Below, in pieces: positions 53,590 to 63,812 of a stretch of 64,000 bases of DNA. Position 1 is the stretch's first letter. Every line of letters begins with the position of its first letter. The notes beneath the pieces were generated by a model that ran no database searches, was not told the origin of the DNA, and saw only the letters and a program-made list of their open reading frames with translations. A program made the translations under genes and the position numbers. Source of the DNA: Cetobacterium sp. ZOR0034 (GTDB lineage Bacteria > Fusobacteriota > Fusobacteriia > Fusobacteriales > Fusobacteriaceae); NCBI RefSeq assembly GCF_000799075.1, contig NZ_JTLI01000006.1, positions 1 through 64,000 on the forward strand. Direction: 5' to 3'.

Positions 53590-56367
53590 TTAGTCCTCCT
53601 TTTCTGGTAGAAGAATAATTTCTACACAGTTATTTATATTAAGTGCTCTATTAGAAAAATTAACAATAGAGTTATAGTTTACAATTTTATTATACCTCAT
53701 AGGAGTATAAAATTCATAGTCTGATATTAAAATTTTTTTCTCAAGGTAGTTGTTCCAAAAATTATTAGTTTTTAATGCTGTTTCAAAAGTGAGTTCATAA
53801 TTTTTTTGAATATCCAAAATCTTATTTTGTGGAAACTCTCCCTTTTGTATGTTTTCAATAACACTTTTAGTTTTAGAAATAACCTCTTCAACTCTTTTAG
53901 TATCTGTACTAAACATTATCTGTAGATAGTTTTCTCCAAAATTTAGCTTCTCCAAGTTTGTTGAAGAAGATATAGAGTAAACTCCACCTATTTTTTCACG
54001 AACATTTTCGATAAGTAAGATATTCAACAAGCTTGATAATCCATTGTATAAACTTCTATTTTCTATATTAAATGTACTTTTATATGGAAATGTTAAAACA
54101 ACAGTTGCTTTTTTATCGATACCCTGAACGATAGTTTTCTTTAGCGATTCTTGGGGATATTTTACATCTAATGGTTTTAAATTAGATAAAATATTTTCTG
54201 TAGGAAGATTTGCAAAATAGTTGTTTAAAATACTGATAACTTGATTTTCGTCAATTGAACCAGTAATAACTAATTTATAATCTTTAAAACTACTAAAAAG
54301 ATCTAAGTAAGTTTTTTCTAGATTCTCTTTTGTTATAAATTCAAGATCATTTATTTCTAGAGGTGTTCTTCTAGGATGATTAGAATTTAAAGTTTCAAGA
54401 TAAGTTTTTCTAAAAGTAGATCTAGGAGAAAAATCACGATTTTTAATCAGTTCTCTATTCGTTTTTAAAGTCGTTTCGATAATATTATCATCAAATTTCG
54501 GTTTATTAATTAAAGTTCTGAAATATTTTAAAGCTTCATTTAAATCCGATTTATTAGATACTATTTTAAATCCTTGAGTATAATCATTTATATAACTATC
54601 AACACTAAAGTTTTTTCCCTTGAAATATATTTCTAAAGAATCGTATCCGATATTTCCAACACCAGAATTTGATAGAATTTCAGGAATGAAAAGTGTATTT
54701 ATGTATTCTGAATAATCTAAGCTAGAGCTTCCTTGAAGTTTGATTAGATTGATGTTTATTTTATCTTTATCAAAACTAGTCTCTTTAAAAAATACTTCAA
54801 TCCCATTAGAAAGTTTTAGTTGTGTGTAGTCTTTATTTTTTTTGATTATTTCAGTTTTTCCAGGTTCATTTTTTATCTCGGGTATTTCAATATTAAAATC
54901 TAATGATTTTATATTAGAAGTATTTTGGATAAGTAGGGTATCAATATATTTTTTTAAATCATTCTCTTTGGGTAGAGTGTCTTTCATGTTTTCTCTAGAT
55001 GTAATTAAGACATCATAATTTAAAGATAGAATATTAAAACTCAAGTTTTTTAAACTCTCAACAGAAATCTCTTTAATAAGTTTTGAAGTTAGATTATACT
55101 CTTCATCAGGACTTAAAAAAGTATTATTGTTTAGTATGTAATCCACAATAGAAGATATGTATGTATCATTCTTAATACTTTCTTTATTATTTGTTAGTGT
55201 TTTTAAATTATTGATTAAATTAATTTTTTCATTCTCTAATTCCTTAGATGAGATTCCATTGATAGAAATATCTTTAAGGTTGTTAATAATAACTGATACA
55301 GTTTCGTTCACACTATCCTCTCTGATTAAACTAGAGACTGCATACAATCCTGTTTTATCATTTAAAGAAAAATTGTAGATTGACGAATAAACAAAAGGAG
55401 AATTTTTATTTTTGGATAAAATAGAAAATCTAGTATTTAAGATTGAGTTAAATAATATTTTTTCAAGACCTTTTTTAAATGTTTCCTCACTATTTACAGG
55501 CTCTATATTTTCTTTCCACATAATATTAAGATTAGTTGTAGTTAATTCGGGATCTGTAAATATTGTAACTGAGTCCTCTTTGGATAATGCTATATCAAAC
55601 TCCTTTTTTTCAGGGGAAGTTTTATTTTTCAATGAAGAGAAGTTGTCTAGTATAAGTTTTTTTACTACAGCAACATCAAAATCTCCTACAGCAACTACAG
55701 CCATATTTTGAGGTTGATACCATTTAGTGTAATAATCTCTTAAAATTTCAGGGGTAGCATCATTAATTGTTTTGGGAAAGCCAATAGGAAATCTTTTTGA
55801 ATACCATGAGTTTCCGTATAAGATTTTTTTCTGTAAATCTCCAACTCTTTGTGAAATACCCTGACGAAGCCTCCATTCTTCGATAATAATCTTTTTTTCG
55901 TTCTCAACATCTTTAGGATCTAATGTTATTTCAGAAGACCATTCTTTTAACACATCAAATCCAATAGATAAATCTTTTTCAGAAGTAGGAACTTGAAGCT
56001 TATAAACCGTTTCAGAAAAACTTGTATAGGCATTTAAATCTCCACCAAAACTAAGACCAAGAGATTGTAAATACTGGATAAGTTCGTTTTTTTGATATTT
56101 AGTAGTTCCATTAAAGGCCATATGTTCTAAGAAATGAGCTAAGCCTTGTTGATTATCATCTTCTAGAAGTGATCCAGCTTTAACAACTAGATTTAAAGAA
56201 GCTCTATTTTCAGGTTTTGTATTTTTAAGAATATAGTATTCTAAACCATTATCTAGTTTTCCAGAGATGAGATTCTCAGAAGGAACTAGTTTGTGAATAG
56301 AATTTGAAAAAGAAAAAATTTGTAAAAATAAAAAAAATAAGATGGTAAATGATATTCGTTTATTCAT
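53590..56367 (-). CDS. periplasmic M16-family zinc protease, PqqL-like
   Basis: A 925-residue exported metallopeptidase with a signal peptide (M-N-K-R, hydrophobic to about 20). Two tandem M16 half-pairs. The inverted zinc motif H-F-L-E-H-M-A-F-N-G-T is near residue 83, and the third ligand Glu is in E-K-K-I-I-I-E-E-W-R about 75 residues later. A second, inactive half follows from about residue 500, including the M16_C-like N-T-N and F-P-Y regions. The build matches bacterial PqqL-type proteases of the periplasm. It leads the transcript with DUF1904 and aroK. Confidence 0.88.
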   Translation of the reverse strand: MNKRISFTILFFLFLQIFSFSNSIHKLVPSENLISGKLDNGLEYYILKNTKPENRASLNLVVKAGSLLEDDNQQGLAHFLEHMAFNGTTKYQKNELIQYLQSLGLSFGGDLNAYTSFSETVYKLQVPTSEKDLSIGFDVLKEWSSEITLDPKDVENEKKIIIEEWRLRQGISQRVGDLQKKILYGNSWYSKRFPIGFPKTINDATPEILRDYYTKWYQPQNMAVVAVGDFDVAVVKKLILDNFSSLKNKTSPEKKEFDIALSKEDSVTIFTDPELTTTNLNIMWKENIEPVNSEETFKKGLEKILFNSILNTRFSILSKNKNSPFVYSSIYNFSLNDKTGLYAVSSLIREDSVNETVSVIINNLKDISINGISSKELENEKINLINNLKTLTNNKESIKNDTYISSIVDYILNNNTFLSPDEEYNLTSKLIKEISVESLKNLSFNILSLNYDVLITSRENMKDTLPKENDLKKYIDTLLIQNTSNIKSLDFNIEIPEIKNEPGKTEIIKKNKDYTQLKLSNGIEVFFKETSFDKDKININLIKLQGSSSLDYSEYINTLFIPEILSNSGVGNIGYDSLEIYFKGKNFSVDSYINDYTQGFKIVSNKSDLNEALKYFRTLINKPKFDDNIIETTLKTNRELIKNRDFSPRSTFRKTYLETLNSNHPRRTPLEINDLEFITKENLEKTYLDLFSSFKDYKLVITGSIDENQVISILNNYFANLPTENILSNLKPLDVKYPQESLKKTIVQGIDKKATVVLTFPYKSTFNIENRSLYNGLSSLLNILLIENVREKIGGVYSISSSTNLEKLNFGENYLQIMFSTDTKRVEEVISKTKSVIENIQKGEFPQNKILDIQKNYELTFETALKTNNFWNNYLEKKILISDYEFYTPMRYNKIVNYNSIVNFSNRALNINNCVEIILLPEKED

Positions 56368-56505
56368 AAAATCCTCCTCGGTAAGTTCGTTATGATATAG
56401 ATAAATAGTAACATTTTATATCTTTTATTAAAAGGATTATTTAGTAGATTTTTTTATATAAAATTGATAAAATATATAAAGTAAATATTATTAGTGGAGG
56501 CTGGC

Positions 56506-58074
56506 GTGAGAATAAAAGACAAAAGGAAATTTTTCAGATTTCTAATATTACTGGTGATTTTTATCTTTACAATCTCTTGTGGAGTAAAAAGATTTGTATT
56601 TAATGACGAACCTAAAAAAGTAGAGATGGTAAGTGATGAAATAAAGGTTGATGTATTATCTTTGAATAAAGATAATACTCCTTTAGAACTTAAAAAAAAA
56701 GAGTTAATCGAGGTTAAAAAAGAAGAGGAGACGAAAGAGGTAATTTTCGAAGAGAAAAAAGAAGAAAAAATAGAAAATCAGCCTAAAAAATTTAATTTTA
56801 TAAAGAATCAATCAATTTTTGTATTTAAAGATGAAAATCAAAAGGAGAGAGTTGATACATTAAGAAAGAGTACGAAAGTTGAAGTTTTAGAAGAGAAAAC
56901 TATAGGAGAGGGCGACTTGAAAAAAAGTGTTCTAAAAATATCTTATAGAAAAGATTTGAAAGATAAGATTGGTTGGATTGGAAAAGTGGAGTTGGCTAAG
57001 ACTCTTAATGAAACTTTGCCGGCTAATTGGAAAAATATAGATTTTAACACAAGTTATCCTATGAATAATTTTGCTAATAATCCAAGAGTAGATGTAAAAG
57101 GGATTTATTTAAACATCTATACTATAGGAAGTACAAAGAAAATGGAGAGATTAATAGAGCTTGCTAAAACAACTGAAATTAATGCCTTTGTAATAGATGT
57201 AAAAGATGATAATGGGGTTTTATCGTTTGAGATGGAAGCACCTAAGAAGTTTGGGGTGCAAGCTACAAAGAATTATCCTATAAAAAATATAGAGTTATTT
57301 ATGAAAAAATTAAAAGAGAATAATATCTATGCTATCGCAAGAATAGTGTCTTTTAAAGATCCTACATATGCTAAATCTAATTCTGATAAAGTGATTATTT
57401 CAAGAGATACAGGTAAACCTTATACAAACAGTGATGGGATAATTTGGGTTTCACCTCATGATAGAAATTTATGGGAATATAATTTGGCTGTTGCAGAGGA
57501 GGCAGCTAAAGCAGGATTTAATGAAATTCAATTTGATTATGTAAGATTCCCTGCATCAAATGGTGGAAAACTAGATGCGAAATTAAACTATAGAAACACT
57601 AAAAATGAATCTAAACCTGAAACAATTCAAAAATATTTAAAGTACGCTAGACAAAGAATCAATGCATTAGGAGTTTATACAAGTGCAGATGTATATGGTC
57701 AGGTTGGAACATTTAGTGATGATATGGGATTAGGTCAACATTGGGAAACAGTAAGTCAAGTTGTAGACTATATATCGCCTATGATGTATCCAAGTCATTA
57801 TGGAAATGGAGCGTATGGAATTCCTGTTCCAGATGCGCAACCATATAAAACTATATATCATTCTGTTAGAGATTCGATAAATAGAAGTGAAAATATTGCT
57901 TCGCCAGCAACTGTGAGACCTTGGATTCAAGCTTTTACAGCTAAATGGGTAAAAGGGTATATTCCTTATAATGAGAAAGAGATAAGAGAACAGATAAAAG
58001 CGATGAATGATTTAGGTGTGACAGAGTATCTATTGTGGAGTCCTAGCAATAATTACAAGATTACAGCGAATTAA
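56506..58074 (+). CDS. lipoprotein with DUF4015 glycoside-hydrolase-like domain
   Basis: A 522-residue lipoprotein. Signal sequence with lipobox F-T-I-S-C near residue 26, then a Lys/Glu-rich linker to about 100, an SH3-like segment (I-G-W-I-G-K-V-E near 160) and a C-terminal TIM-barrel domain of the DUF4015/putative glycosyl hydrolase type: V-K-G-I-Y-L-N, F-V-I-D-V-K-D-D-N-G, A-R-I-V-S-F-K-D, F-D-Y-V-R-F-P and D-Y-I-S-P-M-M-Y-P-S-H-Y. The start is GTG at 56506 after GGAGG; an in-frame GTG at 56494 overlaps that site. It probably works on a cell-envelope polymer; the substrate is unknown. Confidence 0.8.
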   Translation: MRIKDKRKFFRFLILLVIFIFTISCGVKRFVFNDEPKKVEMVSDEIKVDVLSLNKDNTPLELKKKELIEVKKEEETKEVIFEEKKEEKIENQPKKFNFIKNQSIFVFKDENQKERVDTLRKSTKVEVLEEKTIGEGDLKKSVLKISYRKDLKDKIGWIGKVELAKTLNETLPANWKNIDFNTSYPMNNFANNPRVDVKGIYLNIYTIGSTKKMERLIELAKTTEINAFVIDVKDDNGVLSFEMEAPKKFGVQATKNYPIKNIELFMKKLKENNIYAIARIVSFKDPTYAKSNSDKVIISRDTGKPYTNSDGIIWVSPHDRNLWEYNLAVAEEAAKAGFNEIQFDYVRFPASNGGKLDAKLNYRNTKNESKPETIQKYLKYARQRINALGVYTSADVYGQVGTFSDDMGLGQHWETVSQVVDYISPMMYPSHYGNGAYGIPVPDAQPYKTIYHSVRDSINRSENIASPATVRPWIQAFTAKWVKGYIPYNEKEIREQIKAMNDLGVTEYLLWSPSNNYKITAN

Positions 58075-58106
58075 AAATAAATGTTTAAAAAAAGTATAGT
58101 GTATGA

Positions 58107-58112
58107 TATAAT
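58107..58112 (+). promoter_or_regulatory. possible -10 box for truB
   Basis: TATAAT at 58107-58112, with TTTAAA 17 bases upstream (58084-58089) as a weak -35. It lies 30 bases before the TTG start. Confidence 0.4.
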
Positions 58113-58141
58113 GTCATTTGACTAAATTGAAGGAGAAAAAA

Positions 58142-58999
58142 TTGGAAGGAATAATAGTTATAGATAAACCTATCGGTATAACTTCTTTTGATGTCATAAG
58201 GGTTTTGAGAAGGAATTTAAAAGAGAGAAGAATTGGACATACAGGAACTTTAGATCCGTTGGCAACAGGAATTCTAGTGATTTGTGTTGGAAGAGCTACG
58301 AAATTAGCTCAAGATATAGAAGGATATGAAAAGGAATATGTTGCAGATTTAGAACTTGGTTTTAAAACGGACACTTATGATATAGAAGGAAAAACTTTAG
58401 ATAGAGTAGAAAATTTCAATATATCTGATGAAACTTTTAAAGCGACTTTAGAAACATTTAAGGGTGATATAAAACAAATACCACCGATGTATTCAGCAAT
58501 AAAAGTTGATGGAAAAAAACTTTATGAATTAGCTAGAGAGGGAGTAGAAATCGAAAGAAAAGCTAGAGATGTTAGTATAACAAACTTAGAAACAATATCT
58601 TTTGATGGAATCAAAGCTAAAATTAATTGTACAGTTTCAAAAGGGACTTACATAAGAAGTTTAATCTATGATTTAGGAGAAAAGCTAGGTACTTTTGCTA
58701 CAATGACAGGATTAAGAAGAACTAGAGTTGGAAAAGAGGATTTAGATAGATCGTTTACTTTAGAGAAAATAGAGGAAATGGTTGCAGAGAATAATTTTTC
58801 ATTTTTAATTTCTGTAGAGGATTATTTTAAATTCCCAAGAACAGATATTGAAGATGAGAATGATTTAAAACTTTTTGTAAATGGACAAAGATGTAAAAAA
58901 AGAATAAATGAAGGAAAATATAGTGTTTATTCTAAGAATAAATTTATAGGCTTAGGTGAAGTTACAAACGGTTTGTTAAAAGGTTATAAGTATTATTAA
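58142..58999 (+). CDS. truB: tRNA pseudouridine(55) synthase
   Basis: Makes pseudouridine 55 in the T loop of tRNAs. It has 285 residues. The catalytic Asp is in H-T-G-T-L-D-P-L-A-T-G near residue 38, preceded by V-I-D-K-P-x-G-I-T-S; P-P-M-Y-S-A-I-K-V-D-G and T-Y-I-R-S-L-I-Y-D-L-G are also present. The frame opens further upstream, but the TTG at 58142 is preceded by AAGGAG and gives the usual N terminus (M-E-G-I-I-V-I-D-K-P). It is followed by typA after 22 bases. Confidence 0.94.
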   Translation: MEGIIVIDKPIGITSFDVIRVLRRNLKERRIGHTGTLDPLATGILVICVGRATKLAQDIEGYEKEYVADLELGFKTDTYDIEGKTLDRVENFNISDETFKATLETFKGDIKQIPPMYSAIKVDGKKLYELAREGVEIERKARDVSITNLETISFDGIKAKINCTVSKGTYIRSLIYDLGEKLGTFATMTGLRRTRVGKEDLDRSFTLEKIEEMVAENNFSFLISVEDYFKFPRTDIEDENDLKLFVNGQRCKKRINEGKYSVYSKNKFIGLGEVTNGLLKGYKYY

Positions 59000-59021
59000 T
59001 TTTAATAGAGAGGAAGAGATT

Positions 59022-60827
59022 ATGAAAATAAAAAACATTGCGATTATAGCGCACGTTGACCATGGAAAAACAACTCTGGTTGACTGTTTATTAAGACAAT
59101 CAGGAGTTTTCGGAGCTCACGAACTTGAAAAAGTTGCAGAAAGAGTAATGGATTCAAATGATATTGAGAAAGAAAGAGGAATTACAATTTTCTCTAAGAA
59201 TGCTTCAGTAAGATATGGAGATTACAAGATTAACATAGTAGATACTCCAGGACATGCGGACTTCGGAGGAGAAGTTCAAAGAATCATGAAGATGGTTGAC
59301 TGTGTTGTTTTACTAGTAGATGCGTTTGAAGGACCAATGCCACAAACTAAATATGTTTTAAAGAAAGCTTTAGAGCAAGGGCATAGACCAATAGTTGTTG
59401 TTAATAAAGTAGATAGACCAAACGCAAGACCTGAAGAGGTTTTATACATGGTTTATGATTTATTCATAGAATTAAATGCAAATGATTTACAATTAGAGTT
59501 CCCTGTTGTTTACGCTTCAGGAAAAGCTGGATTTGCTAAGAAAGAATTAGAAGATAACAGCGACAACATGCAACCATTATTTGAGACAATTTTAGAGCAC
59601 GTTGAAGATCCAGAGGGAGACAGCGCTAAACCAACTCAGTTCTTAATAACTAATATAGAGTATGATAACTATGTTGGTAAACTTGCTGTTGGAAGACTTT
59701 ATAACGGTACATTAAAAAGAAACCAAGAGGTTATGTTAATAAAAAGAGATGGAAAACAAGTTAGAGGAAAAGTATCTGTAATGTATGGATATGAAGGTCT
59801 AAAAAGAGTAGAGATTCAAGAAGCTTTCTCAGGAGATATCTTCTGTGTAGCAGGATTAGATAATATAGATATCGGAGAAACAATTGCTGATTTCAATGAG
59901 CCAATCGCATTACCAGTAATCGATATAGATGAGCCAACACTTGCTATGACATTTATGGTAAATGATTCTCCATTCGCTGGAAAAGAAGGAAAGTTTGTAA
60001 CTTCTAGAAATATCTGGGATAGATTACAAAAAGAACTTCAAACTAACGTAAGTATGAGAGTAGAAGCTACAGAAAATGCGGATGCATTCGTAGTTAAAGG
60101 AAGAGGAGAACTTCAACTTTCTATACTTTTAGAAAACATGAGAAGAGAAGGATTTGAAATTCAAGTTTCAAAGCCAAGAGTATTATTAAAAGATATCGAC
60201 GGAGAAAAATTCGAACCAATCGAGTTAGCAATGGTTGACGTTGACGATGCATTCGTAGGTGTTGTAATTGAAAAAATGGGAATCAGAAAAGGAGAAATGA
60301 TAACAATGACTCCAGGAACTGATGGATACACAAGATTAGAGTTCAAGGTACCTGCAAGAGGATTAATCGGATTCAGAAACGAATTCTTAACAGATACAAA
60401 AGGAACAGGAATCTTAAACCATTCATTCTATGATTTCGAACTTTACAAAGGGCCAATCCCTACAAGACCTAAGGGAGTTTTAATCTCTTTAGAGCAAGGA
60501 ACTACTGTAGCTTATGCTTTAGGTGGATTACAAGACAGAGGAGTATTATTTACTGAACCAGGAGTTGCTGTTTACGAAGGAATGATCGTAGGAGAGCACA
60601 ATAGAGAAAATGACTTAGTAGTAAACGTATGTAAAGCTAAGAAATTAACTAATATGAGAGCTTCAGGAAGTGACGATGCTATAAAAATGGCAACACCAAG
60701 AAAATATACTCTTGAGCAAGCTTTAGACTATATTGCTGATGATGAGTTAGTAGAAATTACACCAGTAAACATCAGAATAAGAAAAAAGTTCTTAAAAGAA
60801 AGCGATAGAAGAAAAAACTCTAAATAA
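59022..60827 (+). CDS. typA: translational GTPase TypA/BipA
   Basis: Ribosome-binding GTPase linked to 50S assembly and stress growth, 601 residues. P-loop A-H-V-D-H-G-K-T-T near residue 10; D-T-P-G-H near 72; N-K-V-D near 128; the effector R-G-I-T-I-F near 52; followed by EF-G-like domains II, III and V and the BipA C-terminal domain. The AGAGGAAG site precedes the ATG. Codon bias suggests high expression. It lies between truB and an ankyrin lipoprotein. Confidence 0.97.
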   Translation: MKIKNIAIIAHVDHGKTTLVDCLLRQSGVFGAHELEKVAERVMDSNDIEKERGITIFSKNASVRYGDYKINIVDTPGHADFGGEVQRIMKMVDCVVLLVDAFEGPMPQTKYVLKKALEQGHRPIVVVNKVDRPNARPEEVLYMVYDLFIELNANDLQLEFPVVYASGKAGFAKKELEDNSDNMQPLFETILEHVEDPEGDSAKPTQFLITNIEYDNYVGKLAVGRLYNGTLKRNQEVMLIKRDGKQVRGKVSVMYGYEGLKRVEIQEAFSGDIFCVAGLDNIDIGETIADFNEPIALPVIDIDEPTLAMTFMVNDSPFAGKEGKFVTSRNIWDRLQKELQTNVSMRVEATENADAFVVKGRGELQLSILLENMRREGFEIQVSKPRVLLKDIDGEKFEPIELAMVDVDDAFVGVVIEKMGIRKGEMITMTPGTDGYTRLEFKVPARGLIGFRNEFLTDTKGTGILNHSFYDFELYKGPIPTRPKGVLISLEQGTTVAYALGGLQDRGVLFTEPGVAVYEGMIVGEHNRENDLVVNVCKAKKLTNMRASGSDDAIKMATPRKYTLEQALDYIADDELVEITPVNIRIRKKFLKESDRRKNSK

Positions 60828-60852
60828 TACATAAAAAATTAAGAGGTAGTCT

Positions 60853-61653
60853 ATGAAAAAATTATTAGTTTTATTTTTATTACTTCTGACATTAGTGGGA
60901 TGTAGTAGTTTCAATAGAAAAATATATACAGAAGATGAAATAATAGCAGCAGTTGTTGTGGATAATGTATATATATTAAATAGAGCAATAAAGAATGGTT
61001 TTAACATAGATCAACAGTTAAAAAATGGAGATACTCTTTTAAGCTTAGCTTTAAAAGAGGACTCTCTTCAGGTAATATCTTCACTATTAGCTAATGGTGC
61101 TGATTTAAATAAAGATTTACCTGCAAAAAAAAATATCGGAATCAATACGGTAACTTCCCCAAGACCACCAATATTTTATGTTAATAGCATGGATGCTTTA
61201 AAAATGTTTTTAAATGAAAGATCGAATTTAAATGCATTTACAAGTGATGGACAGTTACTTTTAAATTTTTATATAAAAACAAAGCCGGAAGATTTAGTTA
61301 TTGTATTAATAGATAACGATGTTCAATTAAAAATTCTTGATTCGAGTGAATGGTATCCAATTTTTTGGGCTGTGAATATAGAGAATGAAGAGATTTTAAA
61401 AAGAATGTTAACTAAAGATAAAAGCTTATATTTGTTAAAAGATAAAAAAGGAAACTATCCGATATATTATGCTAATTCAGAAGAGGTTATAAGTGTGCTA
61501 TCAGATGCTCAATATAATCTTGATGAAAAAAATATATATGGTGAGAATATATTAGGTGAGGTTTATTTAAAAGTAAAAAGATTAGGTTATAAGAATCTAG
61601 AAAAATTACTTTTAGAGAAAGGTGTAAATCCGAATTACAAATCATATAGATAA
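60853..61653 (+). CDS. ankyrin-repeat lipoprotein
   Basis: A 266-residue protein. A signal peptide ends in a lipobox L-V-G-C at residues 14-17. The rest shows ankyrin-like repeats: D-N-V-Y-I-L-N-R-A-I-K-N-G-F-N-I, then N-G-D-T-L-L-S-L-A-L near residue 57, L-L-A-N-G-A-D-L-N near 80, and G-E-N-I-L-G-E-V-Y near 235. Likely anchored in the outer or inner membrane and involved in protein binding; partner unknown. It has AAGAGGT before the ATG and ends before a terminator. Confidence 0.75.
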   Translation: MKKLLVLFLLLLTLVGCSSFNRKIYTEDEIIAAVVVDNVYILNRAIKNGFNIDQQLKNGDTLLSLALKEDSLQVISSLLANGADLNKDLPAKKNIGINTVTSPRPPIFYVNSMDALKMFLNERSNLNAFTSDGQLLLNFYIKTKPEDLVIVLIDNDVQLKILDSSEWYPIFWAVNIENEEILKRMLTKDKSLYLLKDKKGNYPIYYANSEEVISVLSDAQYNLDEKNIYGENILGEVYLKVKRLGYKNLEKLLLEKGVNPNYKSYR

Positions 61654-61668
61654 AAAAATATTAATTAA

Positions 61669-61702
61669 AACAAGGATAGGATTTCTTAATTCTATCCTTG
61701 TT
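61669..61702 (+). terminator. terminator of the ankyrin lipoprotein gene
   Basis: AACAAGGATAG (61669-61679) pairs with CTATCCTTGTT (61692-61702) over a 12-base loop; a weak T run (TTAATTATTT) follows. Confidence 0.7.
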
Positions 61703-61717
61703 AATTATTTAGTGAAC

Positions 61718-61746
61718 TTGAAAAAATGATAAAAATAATGTATAAT
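61718..61746 (+). promoter_or_regulatory. ktrBA promoter
   Basis: TTGAAA (61718-61723), a 17-base spacer and TATAAT (61741-61746), 31 bases before the ATG of the TrkH/KtrB gene. Confidence 0.78.
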
Positions 61747-61777
61747 TTCAAAAGCATTTTTTCATAGGAGGAAATAG

Positions 61778-63127
61778 ATGATAAGCAAATTTTTAAGCCC
61801 AATAGGTCGACTATCTCTTTCGAGAAAGTTAATACTTGGATTTTTTGCAGCAATTTTATTTGGGTCTATATTACTATATATGCCATTCTCGTTGCAAAAT
61901 GGGCAAAAAATAAGTTTTTTGACAGCGGTGTTCACAATAACTTCGGCAATATGTGTAACAGGATTATCTGTAATAGATATAAGTCAGGTACTGTCATTTG
62001 AAGGACAAATAATTTTACTAGTATTTATTCAGTTAGGTGGACTTGGTGTAATGACATTTTCATCACTCTTTTTCCTATTAATCGGAAAAAAGATGAGTTA
62101 CAAAGATAGAGAACTTATAAAAGAGGAAAGAAATGCTGAAAGTAGTGGTGAAGTAGTAGATTTTATAAAAAAAATAGTAATAATTGTACTATTGATAGAA
62201 GGAATAGGAGCGTTCTTTTTAACATTGGAATTTTTAAAAACTTTTGAATTTTCAAAAGCTTTATATTTTGGAATATTTCATTCGATATCAGCTTTTTGTA
62301 ATGCTGGATTTTCATTGTTTTCAAACAATTTAGAAAATTATGCAGGAAGTGTTCTTATGAATATGACAGTTGCATATTTGATTATTTTAGGTGGAATAGG
62401 ATTCTCTGTAATAAACTCAGTTTTAATTGCAGTGAGACGAGATGTAAAAAGATTTACTTTGACTTCAAAAGTAGCTATTTTAGTTTCGATGTTTTTAACG
62501 TTTGTTGGAATGATTTTATTCTTTTTATTAGAGTATAAAAATCCTACAACTATAGGAAATTTGAGTTGGTTTGATAAAATTTTAGCTTCTTTTTTCCAAA
62601 GTGTTACAACGAGAACTGCGGGGTTTAATACAGTTCCAATGGGAACTTTAAATCCAGCAACGATATTCATGTTTTGCATATTGATGTTCATAGGAGCTTC
62701 CCCTGGATCTACAGGTGGAGGAATAAAAACAACTACAATAGGGGTAATTGTTTTATATGTTTTAGGAGTTATTCAAGGAAAAGAAAATATAAATGTATTC
62801 AATAGAAGAATCAGTTGGGATATATTAAATAGAGCCTTAGCAATATTAGTAATATCAATAATATATGTTTCTATAATAATAATGGCTGTTATGACAATAG
62901 AAACAGGGGTAAGCTTTGACAAAATAGCCTTTGAAGTTGTTTCAGCGTTTGGAACAGCAGGGTTATCTATGGGGATAACAGCTGATTTAAGGGCATTATC
63001 AAAGATATTGATAATAATAACAATGTTTATAGGTAGATTAGGTCCAATGACATTTGCTTTAGCATTGGGAGAAAAGAAAGTTAAACAAAGTTTAAGATAT
63101 CCGAAAGAAAATATTTTAGTTGGTTAA
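61778..63127 (+). CDS. ktrB: potassium uptake protein, TrkH/KtrB family
   Basis: The ion-conducting subunit of a Ktr-type K+ uptake system, 449 residues. Four pore loops carry the filter glycines: S-A-I-C-V-T-G-L-S, N-A-G-F-S-L, T-A-G-F-N-T and T-A-G-L-S-M-G; the membrane gate loop is P-G-S-T-G-G-G-I-K-T-T. Size and lack of extra N-terminal helices favour KtrB over TrkH. In the family, KtrAB uptake is Na+-dependent. It is followed after 13 bases by the RCK partner. AGGAGG precedes the ATG. Confidence 0.93.
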   Translation: MISKFLSPIGRLSLSRKLILGFFAAILFGSILLYMPFSLQNGQKISFLTAVFTITSAICVTGLSVIDISQVLSFEGQIILLVFIQLGGLGVMTFSSLFFLLIGKKMSYKDRELIKEERNAESSGEVVDFIKKIVIIVLLIEGIGAFFLTLEFLKTFEFSKALYFGIFHSISAFCNAGFSLFSNNLENYAGSVLMNMTVAYLIILGGIGFSVINSVLIAVRRDVKRFTLTSKVAILVSMFLTFVGMILFFLLEYKNPTTIGNLSWFDKILASFFQSVTTRTAGFNTVPMGTLNPATIFMFCILMFIGASPGSTGGGIKTTTIGVIVLYVLGVIQGKENINVFNRRISWDILNRALAILVISIIYVSIIIMAVMTIETGVSFDKIAFEVVSAFGTAGLSMGITADLRALSKILIIITMFIGRLGPMTFALALGEKKVKQSLRYPKENILVG

Positions 63128-63140
63128 TAATGGAGGAAAA

Positions 63141-63797
63141 ATGAAGCAATATGTAGTAATTGGTATGGGAAGATTTGGAGCAAGTGTTGCAGAGACTTTA
63201 TATAAATCAAACGAAGAAGTTTTAGCAATAGATGAATCTGAAGATACAATCCAAGAGGCTGTAAACAGTGGGATAGTTGAAAATGCAGTTGTTGCAGATG
63301 CAACAGATGATAAGGAATTGAAAAATATAGGACTAGAAGGATTTGATGTAGCTTTTGTATGTATAGGAGCTATTGAGCCAAGTATAATGGTTACATTGAA
63401 TTTAAAAGAATTAGGTGTAAAAAAAATTATTGTAAAAGCAATATCAAGAAGACATGGAAGAGTTCTAGAAAAAATTGGAGCTAATCAAGTTGTTTATCCA
63501 GAAGAGTATATGGGAAAAAGAACAGCACTAGCTGCAATGGATCCAAATATGATTGAACATTTTAGATTCTCAAAAGATTTCCTATTAGCAGAGATAAAAT
63601 CACCAGAAAGTTTTTGGAATAAAACTTTAATAGAATTAGACATAAGAAAAAGGTATAATGTAAATATAGTAGGAATAAAAAAAGGAAATAGAAACTTTAT
63701 TCCTAATTTATCAGCTGATACAGTTATAGAACAAGGAGATATTTTACTTGTAATAACAGATGCCAAAACAGCTGCAGAACTAAAGAATTTAAAGTAA
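63141..63797 (+). CDS. ktrA: potassium uptake regulatory subunit, KtrA/TrkA family
   Basis: A cytoplasmic RCK protein of 218 residues that gates KtrB. N-terminal Rossmann loop G-M-G-R-F-G-A-S-V (residues 7-15) and E at the end of beta-2 (A-I-D-E-S) for nucleotide binding; C-terminal TrkA-C domain from about residue 140 (R-K-R-Y-N-V-N-I-V-G-I). The reading frame opens at a TTG at 63120, but GGAGG directly before the ATG at 63141 fixes the start and avoids overlap with ktrB. Confidence 0.94.
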   Translation: MKQYVVIGMGRFGASVAETLYKSNEEVLAIDESEDTIQEAVNSGIVENAVVADATDDKELKNIGLEGFDVAFVCIGAIEPSIMVTLNLKELGVKKIIVKAISRRHGRVLEKIGANQVVYPEEYMGKRTALAAMDPNMIEHFRFSKDFLLAEIKSPESFWNKTLIELDIRKRYNVNIVGIKKGNRNFIPNLSADTVIEQGDILLVITDAKTAAELKNLK

Positions 63798-63812
63798 TAG
63801 AGAGGAGTAGAA

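Noticed and set aside
56464-56491. TTGATA-16-TATTAT as promoter of the DUF4015 lipoprotein
   Set aside because: Transcription would start at or after the ribosome site, leaving no leader, while the gene clearly uses GGAGG.
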